From: Ardenticatenaceae bacterium | GTDB taxonomy: Bacteria > Chloroflexota > Anaerolineae > Promineifilales > Promineifilaceae | NCBI GenBank assembly: GCA_020634245.1 | Contig: JACKCC010000024.1 | Span: forward strand, 1 to 64,000 | Direction of reading: 5' to 3' | Length of the DNA: 64,000 nt | Shown: positions 54,436 through 62,829 of the stretch, in pieces | How the letters are laid out: each line of letters begins with the position of its first letter | How positions within the stretch are numbered: the stretch's first letter is position 1 | Notes under the pieces: model-generated | What the model was told of the DNA's origin: nothing | Seen by the model: the letters and a program-made list of their open reading frames with translations, nothing else | The model's database searches: none | Program-made: the position numbers and the translations under genes

Positions 54436-55700
54436 CAGTAGATCGAAATCAAACCTCCAAAGGGATATGAATAACCAAAGAAAACCCCAACCGCTGCTTA
54501 ATCATTTCCCACAGCCAAAGACGCCAACGAGCTAATGGGAGTAAGTGATGCAAAACCGTGCGTGGACCGGGCTTAGGCGCAAACAAATAAGCCCATTTAA
54601 CATATTGCCACAGGTTAAGCCAAAGAAATGCCAACGCCACCAGGAAGAAACGGAAGGTTGCTATCTTGCAAGTTGTGCGCGCTCGCACTGTATTCATCAG
54701 TCGGTAGCTGGTTTCGATGCCAAAACGGCGACGATATTCTTCAGCGATTTGGGCTGGTTGTCGTTTGAGCGCCCCGATCACGATGTAGGCGAAATGAAAA
54801 ACACCCTTGCGTTTGTATTTGCCCTGGCTGTATTTGCAAACGATATACAGCGGCAGCGTTTCTTGGTCATAAATAGTACTCCGGCGTTCATAAGTAGTCG
54901 TGTAACTCTTCCGTCCCACCAACAAAGCCCGCGAACCGCCTTGTTTGCCGCGAACGACCAGAGGAAGAATTGTGGGAAACGATTGTTTTTTCAAATAGGC
55001 GACCATTCCATTATTGTCAAACCCCCTGTCCAAATACAATCGTTTGATACGCAATCCCAACTCTCGTCCGTGTGCCAACAGGCGTTCGACCACATCTTGC
55101 GCTTTTTCTCCCTGGCACATCAAGACGATAGCCAGGGTATATCGCTTGTTCTTCTTGACCACATACAAGGTGGCGAATACGTAGAAGTGGGTGGTGCCGC
55201 TTTTGGCGCGTCCCCGACGGACATAGGGGTCGTCTTCTGCATGCTGTCCGTGATAGGGAATTTCGGTCAGGTCAATTGCTGCAGGCAGTTTGCTTTTGAG
55301 CAACTTGCGTGGCAACTTGGCGGTCAGCAGTTTGTTGAGTTGCTTTTCTACATCTGGCAACTCTCCCATATTTTTCAGCATCGCTTTGACTTGTGTGCGT
55401 ACTGTTGTCCCGCTAGGCGCTTCTTCCAGAAGTTGGCTGGCCATTTCAATGCTGATACGCTCGACAGAAGCAGCCACCAATACGTCCCAGATGTCTTGGG
55501 CGGTGTAATCCCGGTTTTTCATATCCAATTGGAAATGTTCTTGCAACGTGGCACTAACCAATTGATAAACATCTTGTGCCGTCAGTTGCTTGTTGTTACT
55601 ATTCTGTTTAGCCACTTTGAGTCCTCCATTGTGAGAGATTGAAGGATTCATCGTGGCACTTTTTGTTAATTTTGTCTACTCATTTCGATCTACTGACTAT
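54431..55700 (-). mobile_element. ISH3-like insertion sequence with 5-bp target duplication
   Basis: The element spans 54436-55695 (1,260 bases) with 14-base perfect terminal inverted repeats, CAGTAGATCGAAAT at the left and ATTTCGATCTACTG at the right. ACTAT occurs directly on both sides (54431-54435 and 55696-55700), a clean target-site duplication. It carries one transposase gene. Confidence 0.9.
54449..55651 (-). CDS. ISH3/IS4-superfamily transposase
   Basis: A 400-residue DDE transposase. First Asp in AAIDLTEIPYHGQ, second in LYLDRGFDNNGMVAYLKK, and the Glu in EEYRRRFGIETSYRLMN (the Y-R-E type signature of IS4-like enzymes). Length and motif order fit ISH3-family enzymes. ATG at 55651, but a GTG at 55615 has the better ribosome site (GGAGG seven bases before). 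The stop codon touches the left inverted repeat. Appears intact. Confidence 0.87.
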   Translation of the reverse strand: MNPSISHNGGLKVAKQNSNNKQLTAQDVYQLVSATLQEHFQLDMKNRDYTAQDIWDVLVAASVERISIEMASQLLEEAPSGTTVRTQVKAMLKNMGELPDVEKQLNKLLTAKLPRKLLKSKLPAAIDLTEIPYHGQHAEDDPYVRRGRAKSGTTHFYVFATLYVVKKNKRYTLAIVLMCQGEKAQDVVERLLAHGRELGLRIKRLYLDRGFDNNGMVAYLKKQSFPTILPLVVRGKQGGSRALLVGRKSYTTTYERRSTIYDQETLPLYIVCKYSQGKYKRKGVFHFAYIVIGALKRQPAQIAEEYRRRFGIETSYRLMNTVRARTTCKIATFRFFLVALAFLWLNLWQYVKWAYLFAPKPGPRTVLHHLLPLARWRLWLWEMIKQRLGFSLVIHIPLEV

Positions 55701-55721
55701 GCAATTTTATACTGAACACGG

Positions 55722-56756
55722 TCATAAACTGACATTTTCAAAGGTCTGAAAGTTGAGCGTGAGTAGGCTGGCTAACTGGTCTTTGAAAGTACCAGACACG
55801 TCGGCCAGGCAATCTTCAATCGCCTGCCGGAAGTCGGCAAACTTCTCGTAGTATTGGGAATAGAGACATTGCTTTTTGACAAACTTCCACAGGCGCTCAA
55901 TTAGGTTTAGATTAGGCGAGTAAGGCGGTAAGAAAAGGAGTTCGATACGCAAGTCGGCGGCCAATTGTTTAATGAAATGGCAATGTTGATACCGGGCGTT
56001 GTCCAGGACAACCGTGATGGGCAAGTCAGCAAAAGAAGCGGCTAATTGATAGAACAAGGCGGCGACGGAGTGGGCATTGATGTAACTGGTGTTGGTGACC
56101 GTCACTAACTGTCGAGTGGTGGCGTGCAGTGCACCCAAAACATTGAACCGTTGCCGACCAGCTGGGGCTTTGATGAAGTGGCGGACAAAAGACCAAAGGA
56201 AGCCAAGGAAGGGCTGCAAGACAAAATGAGCAGCATCGACGAAAAACAAGTGGCGCTGATTGGCCTGGGCATCAGCCAGACGCGGCGTCAGTTCCTCATC
56301 CAGGAACTCCTGTTGTTTCTCTGGGTCAGCCTTAGCCGGTATCTGACCCACTTTACGCCGCTTCAGCCCCAGCTTTTTCAGAAACTCCGCCACCTGGGTT
56401 GGACTACGGCGCAAACCGGTCAGTTTTTCGATACGGGCCACAGCTTCATCAATGGTCGCTGGCGGTCGCCGCTCGAATTCCTGACGCAGGCTATCCTGGT
56501 GGTCATCCAGGTCGCTCTTGGGCTGGTGAAAGTTCAACTCTTTGAGTGTCTCAATCCCGCCTTGTTGATACATCAGGAGATACTCGCGCAGCGTCGCCTG
56601 GCTGATACGCACGATGCGACCGATTTCCTGGTGCGACAGACCCAGCGCTTTCAAATACACCACTTCCATTCGTTGTCGTACCCGAGGGTGCGGATGGTGG
56701 GTACGTTCGTGATGTAACTGGTTAATGGTTTCTGGTGCGAATTGGAGTTTAATCAT
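55722..56756 (-). CDS. IS630-family transposase
   Basis: A 344-residue IS630/Tc1-mariner-type transposase. The N-terminal HTH pair is LKALGLSHQEIGRIVRISQA; the DDE core shows LFFVDAAHF (Asp 1), ITVVLDNARYQHC (Asp 2) and LPPYSPNLNLIERLWKFVKK (Glu), all typical. The ATG at 56756 has GAGG close upstream. The final stop codon overlaps the TA at the element border. Intact by eye. Confidence 0.9.
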   Translation of the reverse strand: MIKLQFAPETINQLHHERTHHPHPRVRQRMEVVYLKALGLSHQEIGRIVRISQATLREYLLMYQQGGIETLKELNFHQPKSDLDDHQDSLRQEFERRPPATIDEAVARIEKLTGLRRSPTQVAEFLKKLGLKRRKVGQIPAKADPEKQQEFLDEELTPRLADAQANQRHLFFVDAAHFVLQPFLGFLWSFVRHFIKAPAGRQRFNVLGALHATTRQLVTVTNTSYINAHSVAALFYQLAASFADLPITVVLDNARYQHCHFIKQLAADLRIELLFLPPYSPNLNLIERLWKFVKKQCLYSQYYEKFADFRQAIEDCLADVSGTFKDQLASLLTLNFQTFENVSL

Positions 56757-56840
56757 CTTGTCCTCTGATTGGCAAAAATGACAAAGTATATCTTTCCCGA
56801 CCTGTTTGCCAATCATAATCAAAATTGAAATGTCACTCTA
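55725..56840 (-). mobile_element. IS630-family insertion sequence
   Basis: The element lies between TA dinucleotides at 55725-55726 and 56839-56840, the expected IS630 target. Imperfect inverted ends: AACTGACATTTTCAA at the left and, reversed, GAGTGACATTTCAA at the right. It sits inside the HEPN gene. Ends are set by eye. Confidence 0.75.
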
Positions 56841-57187
56841 TGCCCGTGCTGGGTATAGATACTTATGTTCTAAATGATTGCGAATATCAGCAAGGTTGTG
56901 CGCATCAGGTTCTGTAGAGTTTTTAAATCCCTCTTTATCTTCATATAAATCTTTACTAAGCCAAAACAACCCCCGCAAAGGCCAATTTTGACGATCCTTA
57001 AACTCAGACTTTAATCCTTTGTTTCTCTGTTGGTTTGTGTACCAAATTGTCCTGAAATTCACTCTCGTTTCTGGTATTTTTAGAGCTAAGTAAGCGTTGA
57101 GAAAGTATGAAATTTTATCAAACAAGGAATACGTCATCCGAAAGGCGACTTTGATCCTCTCAGAAGCTAGTGAATAGAGGGGCGGAA
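56841..57187 (-). pseudogene. Central fragment of the LA2681-type HEPN protein with catalytic motif
   Basis: Open from the IS3 border as PPLYSLASERIKVAFRMTYS then LFDKISYFLNAYLALKIPET, ending NLADIRNHLEHKYLYPARA at the IS630 border. DIRNHLEH carries R-x4-H, the HEPN ribonuclease motif. The segment is the core of the HEPN domain. It has no start of its own; reading begins in the N-terminal fragment at 59363. After removing IS630 the frame to the C-terminal fragment is off by one base. Confidence 0.7.
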
Positions 57188-57308
57188 TGTGTCAATAGTT
57201 TTGAGACACGAAAACCGATAAATTAGTGAGCAATCTCTCGCTCACCGGGCTGATGGATAAGGGGATAACTCTCCGCTGCGCTGCGAGTTACCCCCTTACC
57301 CACAGCCT

Positions 57309-58313
57309 CTACGACGACTGACCATCCCTCTCCAGAGGGGGATTAATCCAGACGGCCGTTGGCAACTTCGGGGCAACGGGCTGACCCTGCACAAAGCGTT
57401 CTGGATACTTCTCAAAAGCGGCCGTTAACACCGCTTGACGCTTGACCCTCAATTCAGCAGCCTGTCCATAATGAACCGTGGCCGGGGTCATCAGGCCCAG
57501 GCTGGTATGCCGGTGCTCATGGTTGTACCAATGGAAGAACGGCCGCGCCCAGGTGCGGGCATGGTGTAGAGAGCCAAACCGGTCAGGATAATCCGGACGG
57601 TATTTCATCGTTTTGAACTGCGCCTCAGAAAAAGGATTGTCATCGGAGGTGTAAGGTCGGGAATGGCTCTTGCCCACCCCCAGGTCGGCCAGCAGCAGGG
57701 CCAACGTCTTGCTAGTCATGGAACTGCCCCGGTCAGCATGGAGAACCAACTGTTCTGGTTCAATCCCCTGTTTGGTGCAGCTGTCGGCCACCAACTGTTT
57801 GGCCAATGATGCCAGTTCCCGCTGAGCGATCAGGTAACCGACCACATAGCGGCTGAAGATGTCAAGAATGGTGTACATGTAATAGTAGACGTGGGGCACA
57901 GGCCCCCGCAGCTTGGTGATGTCCCACGACCACACCTGATTAGGAGTCATGGCCACCAGTTCTGGTTTCTTGTAGACTGGATGCCGTTTCTGGTTACGCC
58001 GTTCGTGTACCTCAGCGTTTTGCCGCAGGATACGATACATCGTGCTCGCCGAGCAGAGATATTCCCCCTCATCCAGCAGTGTGCCATACACCTGGCGCGG
58101 CGAGCTGTCCACAAAGCGCTCACTGTTGAGCATGGCCCGCACCGCTTCCCGTTCCGCCGGTGGCAGCGCTCGTGGTGATGGGGTTACTGCCTTCGATTCC
58201 CGAACTGGCTTTTCCTGCTGCTGCCGGTAGTAGCTGCTACGGGGATAGGCCAGGTGGCGACATGCCTCCTGCGTGCTGGTCTGTTCAGCCAATTCGGTCA
58301 CATTCTCTCTCAC
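57309..58313 (-). CDS. IS3-family transposase OrfB (integrase core)
   Basis: A 334-residue rve-type integrase. HTH_21 region with RQVYGTLLDEGEYLCSASTM, then the DDE core: WSWDITKLRGPVPHVYYYMY (Asp 1), LVLHADRGSSMTSKTLALLL (Asp 2), SDDNPFSEAQFKTMKYRPDY (Glu). The end TAAFEKYPERFVQGQP is typical of this IS3 subgroup. GTG start overlapping the orfA stop (GTGA), so translation is coupled. Confidence 0.9.
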   Translation of the reverse strand: MRENVTELAEQTSTQEACRHLAYPRSSYYRQQQEKPVRESKAVTPSPRALPPAEREAVRAMLNSERFVDSSPRQVYGTLLDEGEYLCSASTMYRILRQNAEVHERRNQKRHPVYKKPELVAMTPNQVWSWDITKLRGPVPHVYYYMYTILDIFSRYVVGYLIAQRELASLAKQLVADSCTKQGIEPEQLVLHADRGSSMTSKTLALLLADLGVGKSHSRPYTSDDNPFSEAQFKTMKYRPDYPDRFGSLHHARTWARPFFHWYNHEHRHTSLGLMTPATVHYGQAAELRVKRQAVLTAAFEKYPERFVQGQPVAPKLPTAVWINPPLERDGQSS

Positions 58314-58750
58314 GATTCGTCTCCGGTTTCCTGTTCCAGGGTAATCCCCAGTATCTCGGAGAGTTTTTTTTGCGCCTCGATAATCAGTTCCGCTTTTTCC
58401 ACCTGTCGGCTCAGTCGGGCATTTTCCCGGCGTAGCCGGCGCATCTCTTCGGCTTCAGAATTGCTTTTCGGCCCTCGTTTCCGAGGTGCCAACCCCGCCA
58501 GTTGTCCGGCTTCTTGCTGCCGTCGCCAGGTGGTCAGGTGGGATGAATACAACCCTTCCCGGCGCAACAATCTGCCAATACCTCCCGGTTGCTCCCGGCA
58601 CTTTTCAGCTTCTTCCAGAACCCACAGTTTGTAGGCGGCCGTGAAGGTGCGTCTTTCTGCTTTGGGCGTCCGGGGCAGTACCTCTGGATCAGGCCGGTTG
58701 TCGGCACCTATGCCATTTTTGTTGAGTTTCTCTCCATTCTTTTGTGTCAT
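58310..58750 (-). CDS. IS3-family transposase OrfA
   Basis: A 146-residue OrfA: an HTH domain (RRTFTAAYKLWVLEEAEKCR, then LRREGLYSSHLTTWRRQQEA) followed by a coiled coil (EEMRRLRRENARLSRQVEKA). I use ATG at 58750 with GAGGA upstream; an earlier TTG at 58771 is possible. It ends in the overlap with orfB. Whether a fused OrfAB is made by frameshifting is not evident. Confidence 0.85.
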   Translation of the reverse strand: MTQKNGEKLNKNGIGADNRPDPEVLPRTPKAERRTFTAAYKLWVLEEAEKCREQPGGIGRLLRREGLYSSHLTTWRRQQEAGQLAGLAPRKRGPKSNSEAEEMRRLRRENARLSRQVEKAELIIEAQKKLSEILGITLEQETGDES

Positions 58751-58820
58751 GATGTTCCTCTTCGCCCTCAAATTCTACACTAAATTCTGAGTATGAAGTG
58801 TCCCACCCTATATTGACACA

Positions 58821-59363
58821 ATGGGCTAATGCCATACCAAACAAAGGATTTATTGCAATCGCACGACCCCAATACTCGATAGCTTCTACAAAACGACCAA
58901 CCGTATTGTATAGGTTAGCTAAATTAGTATAAATTTGACATCGGCGAGTCTCTGGCAACTCATTAAAACCATCTTCACCTAATGCTGCTCGCAGATGAAA
59001 AATCTGTTTTTCTGTTTCCTCTTGCTCCCAATCCCAAATATCTATCTCAACAATACTCTTGTCTTCTTTTACTCCTACCTGAGTGACTGCATTTCGAAGA
59101 TGAGCAATATTAGCCCAAATATTGGAGCTAAAGTAATGCAGTAATGCTCGCTGTTGACTCATTAATTCTTGTGTTGCTAGGTTTCCAGCCCAAGTTTGGG
59201 CACGTGCTAATCCTTCGTCACGCCTTAAATCCAGAGAGAGATCAATCAATTGCCCCAAATACTCCATGGACTGAGTATATGGTAAATTCATAAGTTTTTC
59301 CGATGACATTAGAAGGTTCCATATTTCTTCCAAGTTTTTATGAATTGGATTTAGATCGGTCAT
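58821..59363 (-). pseudogene. N-terminal fragment of the LA2681-type HEPN protein
   Basis: Starts MTDLNPIHKNLEEIWNLLMS and runs about 181 residues with TPR-like helices (CQIYTNLANLYNTVGRFVEA, EYWGRAIAINPLFGMALAH), where the IS3 end interrupts it; the frame then runs into the element and stops at 58689. This is the usual front half of LA2681-type HEPN proteins. Compared with a full-length protein a middle part seems missing between this fragment and 57187, consistent with a deletion at the IS3 site. AT-rich compared with its neighbours. Confidence 0.7.
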
Positions 59364-59423
59364 TTACTTGTACCTATTGAATCTAAAATTTCCCGCTATA
59401 CAGATCGTTTATTAATAAACACA

Positions 59424-59768
59424 TTAAGGGTTTTGATATACGGCCGCATCCAAAATCCCCAGTACGTCCATCACCGTTTCGTCAGGCGCTTTCTCGACGA
59501 ATTTGATTTCCCGGCTGACAAAATCGACCGACTTGACCTGTTCTACCATAATGAAACCGGTCAGTGACGATTGAGGGAGTACGCTGATGTGGAAGGGAAT
59601 GCCTCGATTTGTATTCGTAATCGGGCAAACGATAGCCAGGCCAGTATGCTTATTAAACAGGTAATTGCTAATGACAATCGCTGGCCGTCGCCCTTTTTGC
59701 TCGTGGCCAGACTGCGGATCGAAGGTCAAAATGACAAAATCGCCTTTGGCAGGAATATAAGCAGCCAT
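59424..59768 (-). CDS. mazF: MazF endoribonuclease toxin
   Basis: A 114-residue MazF. The start AAYIPAKGDFVILTFDPQSG then HEQKGRRPAIVIS is the family signature; FIMVEQVKSVDFVSREIKFV is the conserved second half. MazF cleaves mRNA at short sequences. The ATG follows the mazE stop directly (TAA then ATG), so the two are coupled. Confidence 0.93.
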   Translation of the reverse strand: MAAYIPAKGDFVILTFDPQSGHEQKGRRPAIVISNYLFNKHTGLAIVCPITNTNRGIPFHISVLPQSSLTGFIMVEQVKSVDFVSREIKFVEKAPDETVMDVLGILDAAVYQNP

Positions 59769-60017
59769 TTACCATTCTTCCTTGCCTTGCGGCTCGCCCC
59801 AATCTACTTCTTCAACCAGATAATCTGCCGGCATTTCCGCGACGAGCTTGTGAATATCAAATTTGTTACGCGCTTTGTAAACCGGTTCAACGATTATTTT
59901 GCCATCCTTGACCGAGATGGATACTTCATCCCCAACATGAATATCAGCTTCTTCAAGAATTGTCTTAGGGAATCGCAACCCTTGACTGTTACCCCATTTT
60001 TGAACTTTTGTCAGCAT
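59769..60017 (-). CDS. mazE: MazE antitoxin (AbrB fold)
   Basis: An 82-residue MazE with the AbrB-type DNA-binding start LTKVQKWGNSQGLRFPKTIL then EEADIHVGDEVSISVKDGKI and an acidic C-terminal tail (MPADYLVEEVDWGEPQGKEE) that would neutralise MazF. AGGAG eight bases before sets the ATG at 60017 instead of an in-frame GTG at 60026. A palindrome upstream is the likely operator. Confidence 0.92.
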   Translation of the reverse strand: MLTKVQKWGNSQGLRFPKTILEEADIHVGDEVSISVKDGKIIVEPVYKARNKFDIHKLVAEMPADYLVEEVDWGEPQGKEEW

Positions 60018-60037
60018 ATACCACACTCCTATACAAA

Positions 60038-60047
60038 ACCGATCGGT
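60038..60047. promoter_or_regulatory. Candidate mazEF operator palindrome
   Basis: ACCGATCGGT is a perfect 10-base palindrome 21 bases before the mazE start, next to AT-rich words (TATAGCCCTAGTATATAC) that could hold the promoter. MazE-MazF complexes commonly repress such sites. Confidence 0.45.
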
Positions 60048-60105
60048 ATAGCCCTAGTATATACTAATTCGAAGGTGAAGATCAACTTTTGCTATACCGT
60101 TTCCC

Positions 60106-60897
60106 CTAAAACGCTTCCAACGTCCCCCGCCGTTTGGCCTGTTGTTCAAACCAATGAAATAAAGAAAACCCAACCAGCGCATACGCCAGTCCTACAAAGA
60201 ATTCGCCAGCCAAAAGAGGCAGCAGTTCCGGCCAGCCCGCACCGGCAACTGCCGTTCGGGCAGCAACAATACCCCGCGTCAATGGCAAATACGAAGAAAC
60301 CGTTTGTGCCCACTGAGGAAGCGTATCGAGCTGAACATTCGCGCCGGAAAAAATCCACAACAAAACAAACAAAGTGTTGTTTACAAACATGACGTTGCGG
60401 GTCATCAAGCCCAGACAACCTAAAACCAGGCCCAGTCCCGACGTGCTCAGGCTGGTCACAATGACGATGAGCGCCAACGCCGGCAGATTGGCCCGACTGA
60501 GATTCAAGTGAAAAAGAATAACACCCCAGCCAAAACCAATGACAATCCCCAGAATCCCGTCCAAAATGTGCATGAACGCCCGGCCCAGGAACAACAAAAG
60601 ACGATTGGCCGGTGTACCAAAGAGATAAATCAATGTACCGCCATTGCGATCGCCATCAACACTCATCGAAACGCCATAAATGCCGCTCAGCGTCACCGTC
60701 AGCATGGCATTACCCACCACATAAAAAGAGGCGTTGTCATTACCCGACGCATATTTGCCCAGCAAAACAAAAAAGAGCATGTACATCAACGGATTGACAA
60801 CCTTGGTGGATAAATAAAAGGCCGGCCGCAGCCAGGCAAACAGGGCAATGTAAGAAAAGTATGCTCCGTGAAAAAAGAGACGAATGCTTTTGACCAT
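60106..60897 (-). CDS. ABC-2 type exporter permease 2
   Basis: A 263-residue membrane protein with about six segments and the ABC-2 shape (LRPAFYLSTKVVNPLMYMLF, GNAMLTVTLSGIYGVSMSVD, GLVLGCLGLMTRNVMFVNNT, LPLTRGIVAARTAVAGAGWP). It is the third gene of the minus-strand operon ATPase, permease, permease; a word-type hairpin (60906-60974) separates it from permease 1, which may tune its level. Cargo unknown. Confidence 0.88.
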   Translation of the reverse strand: MVKSIRLFFHGAYFSYIALFAWLRPAFYLSTKVVNPLMYMLFFVLLGKYASGNDNASFYVVGNAMLTVTLSGIYGVSMSVDGDRNGGTLIYLFGTPANRLLLFLGRAFMHILDGILGIVIGFGWGVILFHLNLSRANLPALALIVIVTSLSTSGLGLVLGCLGLMTRNVMFVNNTLFVLLWIFSGANVQLDTLPQWAQTVSSYLPLTRGIVAARTAVAGAGWPELLPLLAGEFFVGLAYALVGFSLFHWFEQQAKRRGTLEAF

Positions 60898-60905
60898 GTT
60901 TTTCA

Positions 60906-60974
60906 GAGGTTAGCGAGAGGATGGAGCGAGAGCTAGAGGAAGAATTAGCCTCTCGCTCTAGCTCTCTCCTCTAG
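60906..60974. repeat. Inverted repeat, GCGAGAGCTAGAGG words
   Basis: TAGCGAGAGGATGGAGCGAG and AGAGCTAGAGG face CCTCTCGCTCTAGCTCTCTC and CCTCTAG. Located between the two permease genes of one operon. Confidence 0.8.
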
Positions 60975-60978
60975 TTTT

Positions 60979-61773
60979 TCACTGCCGGCCCATCGTGGCC
61001 TCAACGCGGGCTTTGAAGAGCAGCCGGCGGAACAGTGCCTGAGTGATGAACGAATAGACGATGATGAACAAGACCATCATGCCGCAGGAGAACAAAATAT
61101 CGCCGGAACTGGTGCCGCTGGAAGCGCCGTGCAGCGCACGAGCCGCCCAATAAGGCGCTAACAAGTAGCTCAAAGGCGTCGTCCAGCCGGGCAGTAAGGC
61201 GATGGGAAACAGGAAACCACTCAAAATATAGACAGGGAATTCCAAGCCGTTGACCATATTACTCACGTTGGGATTGATGACGAAGAGCGGCGCCAAAACC
61301 AGGCCAAAACTAACGTAGGAAACGGCCGCAAATATCAAAGCCAGGATAAAAAGACCCGGCCTCTCGATGCGGGGCAGATTGCCGAAAACCAGGCTGGCCA
61401 GGCCATAGCTGACGACCATCGACAAGAGGGATTGGCTGACGTTGGCCAGGTTTTTACCCATGATGATGGTTTGGATGGATGCGGGCACGGCCGTTATCGT
61501 TTCCAAAGTCCCGCTCCATCGTTCACTGGTGATACTGTTGCCGCTGATAAAGAGAACGGCCGTCCACAAACCCGTCATCCCGCTGCCCACCACGATAAAA
61601 ATGATATTCTCGTTGCCCTGGTCGCGCAGCATCCAAAAGGCCAACAGCGCCAGCAGCAGCGGCTGAATCAAAATACTGAACAAAATAAAAGCATCGCTGA
61701 AATTTTGCCGCAGCGCCATTTCAAACGAGAGCGCAATCACCCGCAAATGGGCACGAACCGCTTTAGTGCTCAT
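60979..61773 (-). CDS. ABC-2 type exporter permease 1
   Basis: A 264-residue ABC-2 permease with about six membrane segments (ILIQPLLLALLAFWMLRD, VGSGMTGLWTAVLFISGNSI, ERWSGTLETITAVPASIQTI, NMVNGLEFPVYILSGFLFPI). The ERWSGTLE stretch is a common feature of drug-export type ABC-2 permeases. Its start overlaps the end of the ATPase gene by four bases. Confidence 0.9.
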   Translation of the reverse strand: MSTKAVRAHLRVIALSFEMALRQNFSDAFILFSILIQPLLLALLAFWMLRDQGNENIIFIVVGSGMTGLWTAVLFISGNSITSERWSGTLETITAVPASIQTIIMGKNLANVSQSLLSMVVSYGLASLVFGNLPRIERPGLFILALIFAAVSYVSFGLVLAPLFVINPNVSNMVNGLEFPVYILSGFLFPIALLPGWTTPLSYLLAPYWAARALHGASSGTSSGDILFSCGMMVLFIIVYSFITQALFRRLLFKARVEATMGRQ

Positions 61774-62741
61774 GTGTCGCCCCCTACCAGCCGGACGTAG
61801 GCGTCTTCTAAAGTTGGTTCCCGGACGGCTACTTTGCCAATTCTCGTCCCATCCAGCAGGCGCAAAATATCGGAAACCACTTCTGCACCGCGCGGCGACT
61901 GGATGAACAGCGCCTGTTTTTGATTGCGGTTTTCGACCGATACAGTATCGACGTAGGGCTGGGCGCGCAGTTGATCCAGGATCACCTCAGAAACGCCAAA
62001 CAATTCCACCTCTACCACCGACAAATCCTGGACGTCTTGCTTGAGGGCTTCCGGTGAACCGTGGGCGACGATACGGCCATCCTTAATTACCGCCAGCCGC
62101 TGGCAAAGGGCATCGGCTTCAAACATGTAATGCGTCGTCAGCAGGATAGTCTTTTCTTCCGATTGCAAATTGCGGATGACTTCGCGCAGTTCCCGCGCCC
62201 CGACCGGGTCCAGGCCAATGGTTGGCTCGTCGAGAAAGAGGATTTCCGGATCATGCAGCAGCGTCCGGGCGATGTGCAGCCGCTGCTTCATTCCCCGCGA
62301 ATAGCCTTCCACCTTTTCGTTGGCGCGGCCGGCCAGGCCAACCATTTCCAGCAAATAAGGAATTCGCTGTTTGGTAACGGCCGGTTCCATGTGGTACAGG
62401 CTGGCAAAATAACGCAAATTATCCATGCCGGAAAGCCGCCAGTAAAGGCCACGCTCGCCGCCAAAGATAAAACCGATGCGTGGCCGCAGTTGGTCGGCCT
62501 GCGTAACGACATCGTAACCTAAAATGCGAGCGCTGCCGCCGGTGGGCAGAAGCAGCGTCGTCAACATTTTGACGGTGGTCGTTTTGCCGGCGCCGTTGGG
62601 ACCCAGCAAACCAAATAGTTCGCCCGGTTGGACGGTGAAGGAGATGTCGTCTACGGCCGTTACCTCTTTGGTTTGGCGGCGGATTCGGCCGACGTTCGCC
62701 TTAAAAACACGGTGCAAATTCTGGACTGCAATGGCATCCAT
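61770..62741 (-). CDS. ABC-2 exporter ATP-binding protein (DrrA/CcmA-like)
   Basis: A 323-residue ATPase: Walker A LLGPNGAGKTTTVKMLTTLL, signature YSRGMKQRLHIARTLLHDPE, Walker B ILFLDEPTIGLDPVGARELR, switch His in LLTTHYMFEADALCQ, and the C-terminal regulatory part seen in daunorubicin-resistance type ATPases. First gene of a three-gene exporter operon. Substrate not deducible. Confidence 0.94.
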   Translation of the reverse strand: MDAIAVQNLHRVFKANVGRIRRQTKEVTAVDDISFTVQPGELFGLLGPNGAGKTTTVKMLTTLLLPTGGSARILGYDVVTQADQLRPRIGFIFGGERGLYWRLSGMDNLRYFASLYHMEPAVTKQRIPYLLEMVGLAGRANEKVEGYSRGMKQRLHIARTLLHDPEILFLDEPTIGLDPVGARELREVIRNLQSEEKTILLTTHYMFEADALCQRLAVIKDGRIVAHGSPEALKQDVQDLSVVEVELFGVSEVILDQLRAQPYVDTVSVENRNQKQALFIQSPRGAEVVSDILRLLDGTRIGKVAVREPTLEDAYVRLVGGDT

Positions 62742-62829
62742 TCCGGTTAAAACCTCCCATATCGCAGATACGCAAAGTTGCTCTCGAACGGGAACATTGT
62801 AACACAGAATTTAGCGGTAACGGCTGGCA

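Larger units (their letters stand above)
57188..58820 (-). mobile_element. IS3-family insertion sequence
   Basis: About 1,633 bases between ends TGTGTCAATAGTTTTGAGAC (left) and, reversed, TGTGTCAATATAGGGTGGGA (right), with TG..CA tips. It carries overlapping orfA and orfB. No target duplication is visible, which fits a deletion at the insertion site. Confidence 0.8.

Noticed and set aside
55722..56840. IS630 and the adjacent ISH3-like element as one composite transposon
   Set aside because: Each has its own ends and target signature and they lie 28 bases apart inside fragments of the same HEPN gene, so they inserted separately.
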